A DNA stretch of 5,925 nt from positions 1-5,925 of the forward strand of contig DLVS01000253.1 in assembly GCA_003445095.1 (NCBI GenBank), in the 5' to 3' direction. Position 1 is the stretch's first letter, and every line of letters begins with the position of its first letter. Under the pieces are notes generated by a model, which saw only the letters and a program-made list of their open reading frames with translations, did not search any database and had not been told where the DNA came from. This stretch comes from Verrucomicrobiales bacterium (GTDB lineage: Bacteria; Verrucomicrobiota; Verrucomicrobiia; Limisphaerales; UBA9464). This document shows, in pieces, positions 5,347 to 5,925 of the stretch. A program made the translations under genes and the position numbers.

Positions 5347-5925
5347 TCAGTTGTTCAGGGCGGCGAGCACTAACGCGGTAATCAGGATGTTAACGAGTGC
5401 CAAGGGAATAAAACGCCGCCAACCGAGATCCATAAGCTGGTCGTAGCGGAAACGGGGAAGCATCCAGCGAGTCCAGATGAAAACCACCAGCAGCACGCCC
5501 ATCTTGGCGAGGAAGCAAAGAATGTGGCCGAGTCCGCTCCAGATCCCCGTCGCCGCCCCGCCACCCCAGGGATACGCCCATCCGCCGAAGAACAACGTCA
5601 CCATCATGGCCGAGGCAGCAATCATCGCCGCGTACTCACCGAGAAAGAACAAGGCGAACTTCATCGAGCTGTATTCGGTGTGATACCCGCCGACGAGTTC
5701 TGACTCCGATTCCGGCAGGTCGAACGGCAGCCGATTGGTCTCAGCGAAGGCCGCGATCAGGAAAATGGCGAATGCCAGCGGCTGCTTCCAAACCATCCAA
5801 TGAAAGACATTGGCCTCCTGATACGCCACGACTTGAGAAAGATTGAGATCTCCGATCACCATAAAGACCGAGATGACACTCATTCCCATCGCAATTTCGT
5901 AGGAAACCATCTGGGCACTCGACCG
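5347..5925 (-). CDS. nuoH: NADH-quinone oxidoreductase subunit H (NuoH), C-terminal part; 5' end outside window
   Basis: NuoH (ND1 homologue) is the membrane subunit that docks the peripheral arm to the membrane arm and forms much of the quinone-binding chamber of complex I. The frame is open to the right edge, so 192 residues of the C-terminal part are visible. The fragment begins RSSAQMVSYE, a conserved internal NuoH segment, so the Met at 5910 is internal and not the true start. The family signature loop is clear at fragment residues 61-99: AETNRLPFDLPESESEL, then GGYHTEYSSMKFALFFLGEY, an acidic loop known to line the quinone cavity. About five hydrophobic helices are visible (roughly residues 7-25, 45-62, 96-115, 135-152 and 172-190). 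The W-T-R-W-M-L-P-R-F-R-Y-D-Q element at 151-163 is also typical. The stop is TGA at 5347-5349, followed 16 bp later by nuoI. The missing N-terminal part lies beyond the window; nothing suggests truncation in the genome. Identity is very secure. Confidence 0.97.
   Translation of the reverse strand, partial: RSSAQMVSYEIAMGMSVISVFMVIGDLNLSQVVAYQEANVFHWMVWKQPLAFAIFLIAAFAETNRLPFDLPESESELVGGYHTEYSSMKFALFFLGEYAAMIAASAMMVTLFFGGWAYPWGGGAATGIWSGLGHILCFLAKMGVLLVVFIWTRWMLPRFRYDQLMDLGWRRFIPLALVNILITALVLAALNN

Noticed and set aside
5347..5910. Taking the Met at 5910 as the start of a short 187-residue NuoH
   Set aside because: The frame stays open to the window edge and the preceding codons encode RSSAQ, a conserved internal NuoH segment, so the gene simply starts outside the window.
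1..5925. An undescribed biological system or mobile element
   Set aside because: Every stretch over 60 bp is accounted for by recognised nuo genes in canonical order; no transposase, integrase, inverted terminal repeats, tRNA, CRISPR repeats or cargo genes were seen.

Overview
The window is an internal stretch of a proton-pumping NADH:quinone oxidoreductase (respiratory complex I, NDH-1) operon, entirely on the minus strand. In transcription order, from right to left, it holds: the 3' part of nuoH (runs off the right edge), complete nuoI, nuoJ, nuoK, nuoL and nuoM, and the first 91 codons of nuoN (runs off the left edge). This is the canonical bacterial H-I-J-K-L-M-N order. No other gene, RNA gene, mobile element, CRISPR array, promoter or terminator could be supported.

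The genes are tightly packed. Gaps are 16 bp (H-I), 5 bp (I-J), 60 bp (J-K), 7 bp (K-L), 6 bp (L-M) and 18 bp (M-N), which implies one polycistronic message whose promoter and terminator lie outside the window. The exception, the 60-bp nuoJ-nuoK gap, contains three near-identical 7-bp units spaced exactly 10 bp apart. It looks like a short intergenic repeat element. Almost none of the junctions carries a recognisable Shine-Dalgarno sequence.

Together the genes encode most of the membrane arm and one peripheral-arm subunit. NuoI carries the two [4Fe-4S] clusters that pass electrons towards quinone. NuoH forms the quinone pocket and the link to the membrane arm. NuoJ and NuoK form the connecting part of the proton path. 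NuoL, NuoM and NuoN are the three antiporter-like subunits. Catalytic charges are intact in NuoL, NuoK and NuoI. NuoM is atypical: the transmembrane-helix-7 lysine and the Lys-Arg of the usual D-[IL]-K-R motif are replaced by Leu and by Asn-Leu.

Organism: a Gram-negative-type bacterium of moderately high GC that respires with complex I. The NuoM variant (FNE instead of FWE, PFHSWAPLGYG instead of PFHxWLPDAH), the poor Shine-Dalgarno use and the style of the intergenic repeat remind me of the Verrucomicrobiota/PVC group. That placement is recollection plus inference, not a search result. Apart from the NuoM variant and the repeat, this is an ordinary housekeeping region and I see no undescribed system in it.
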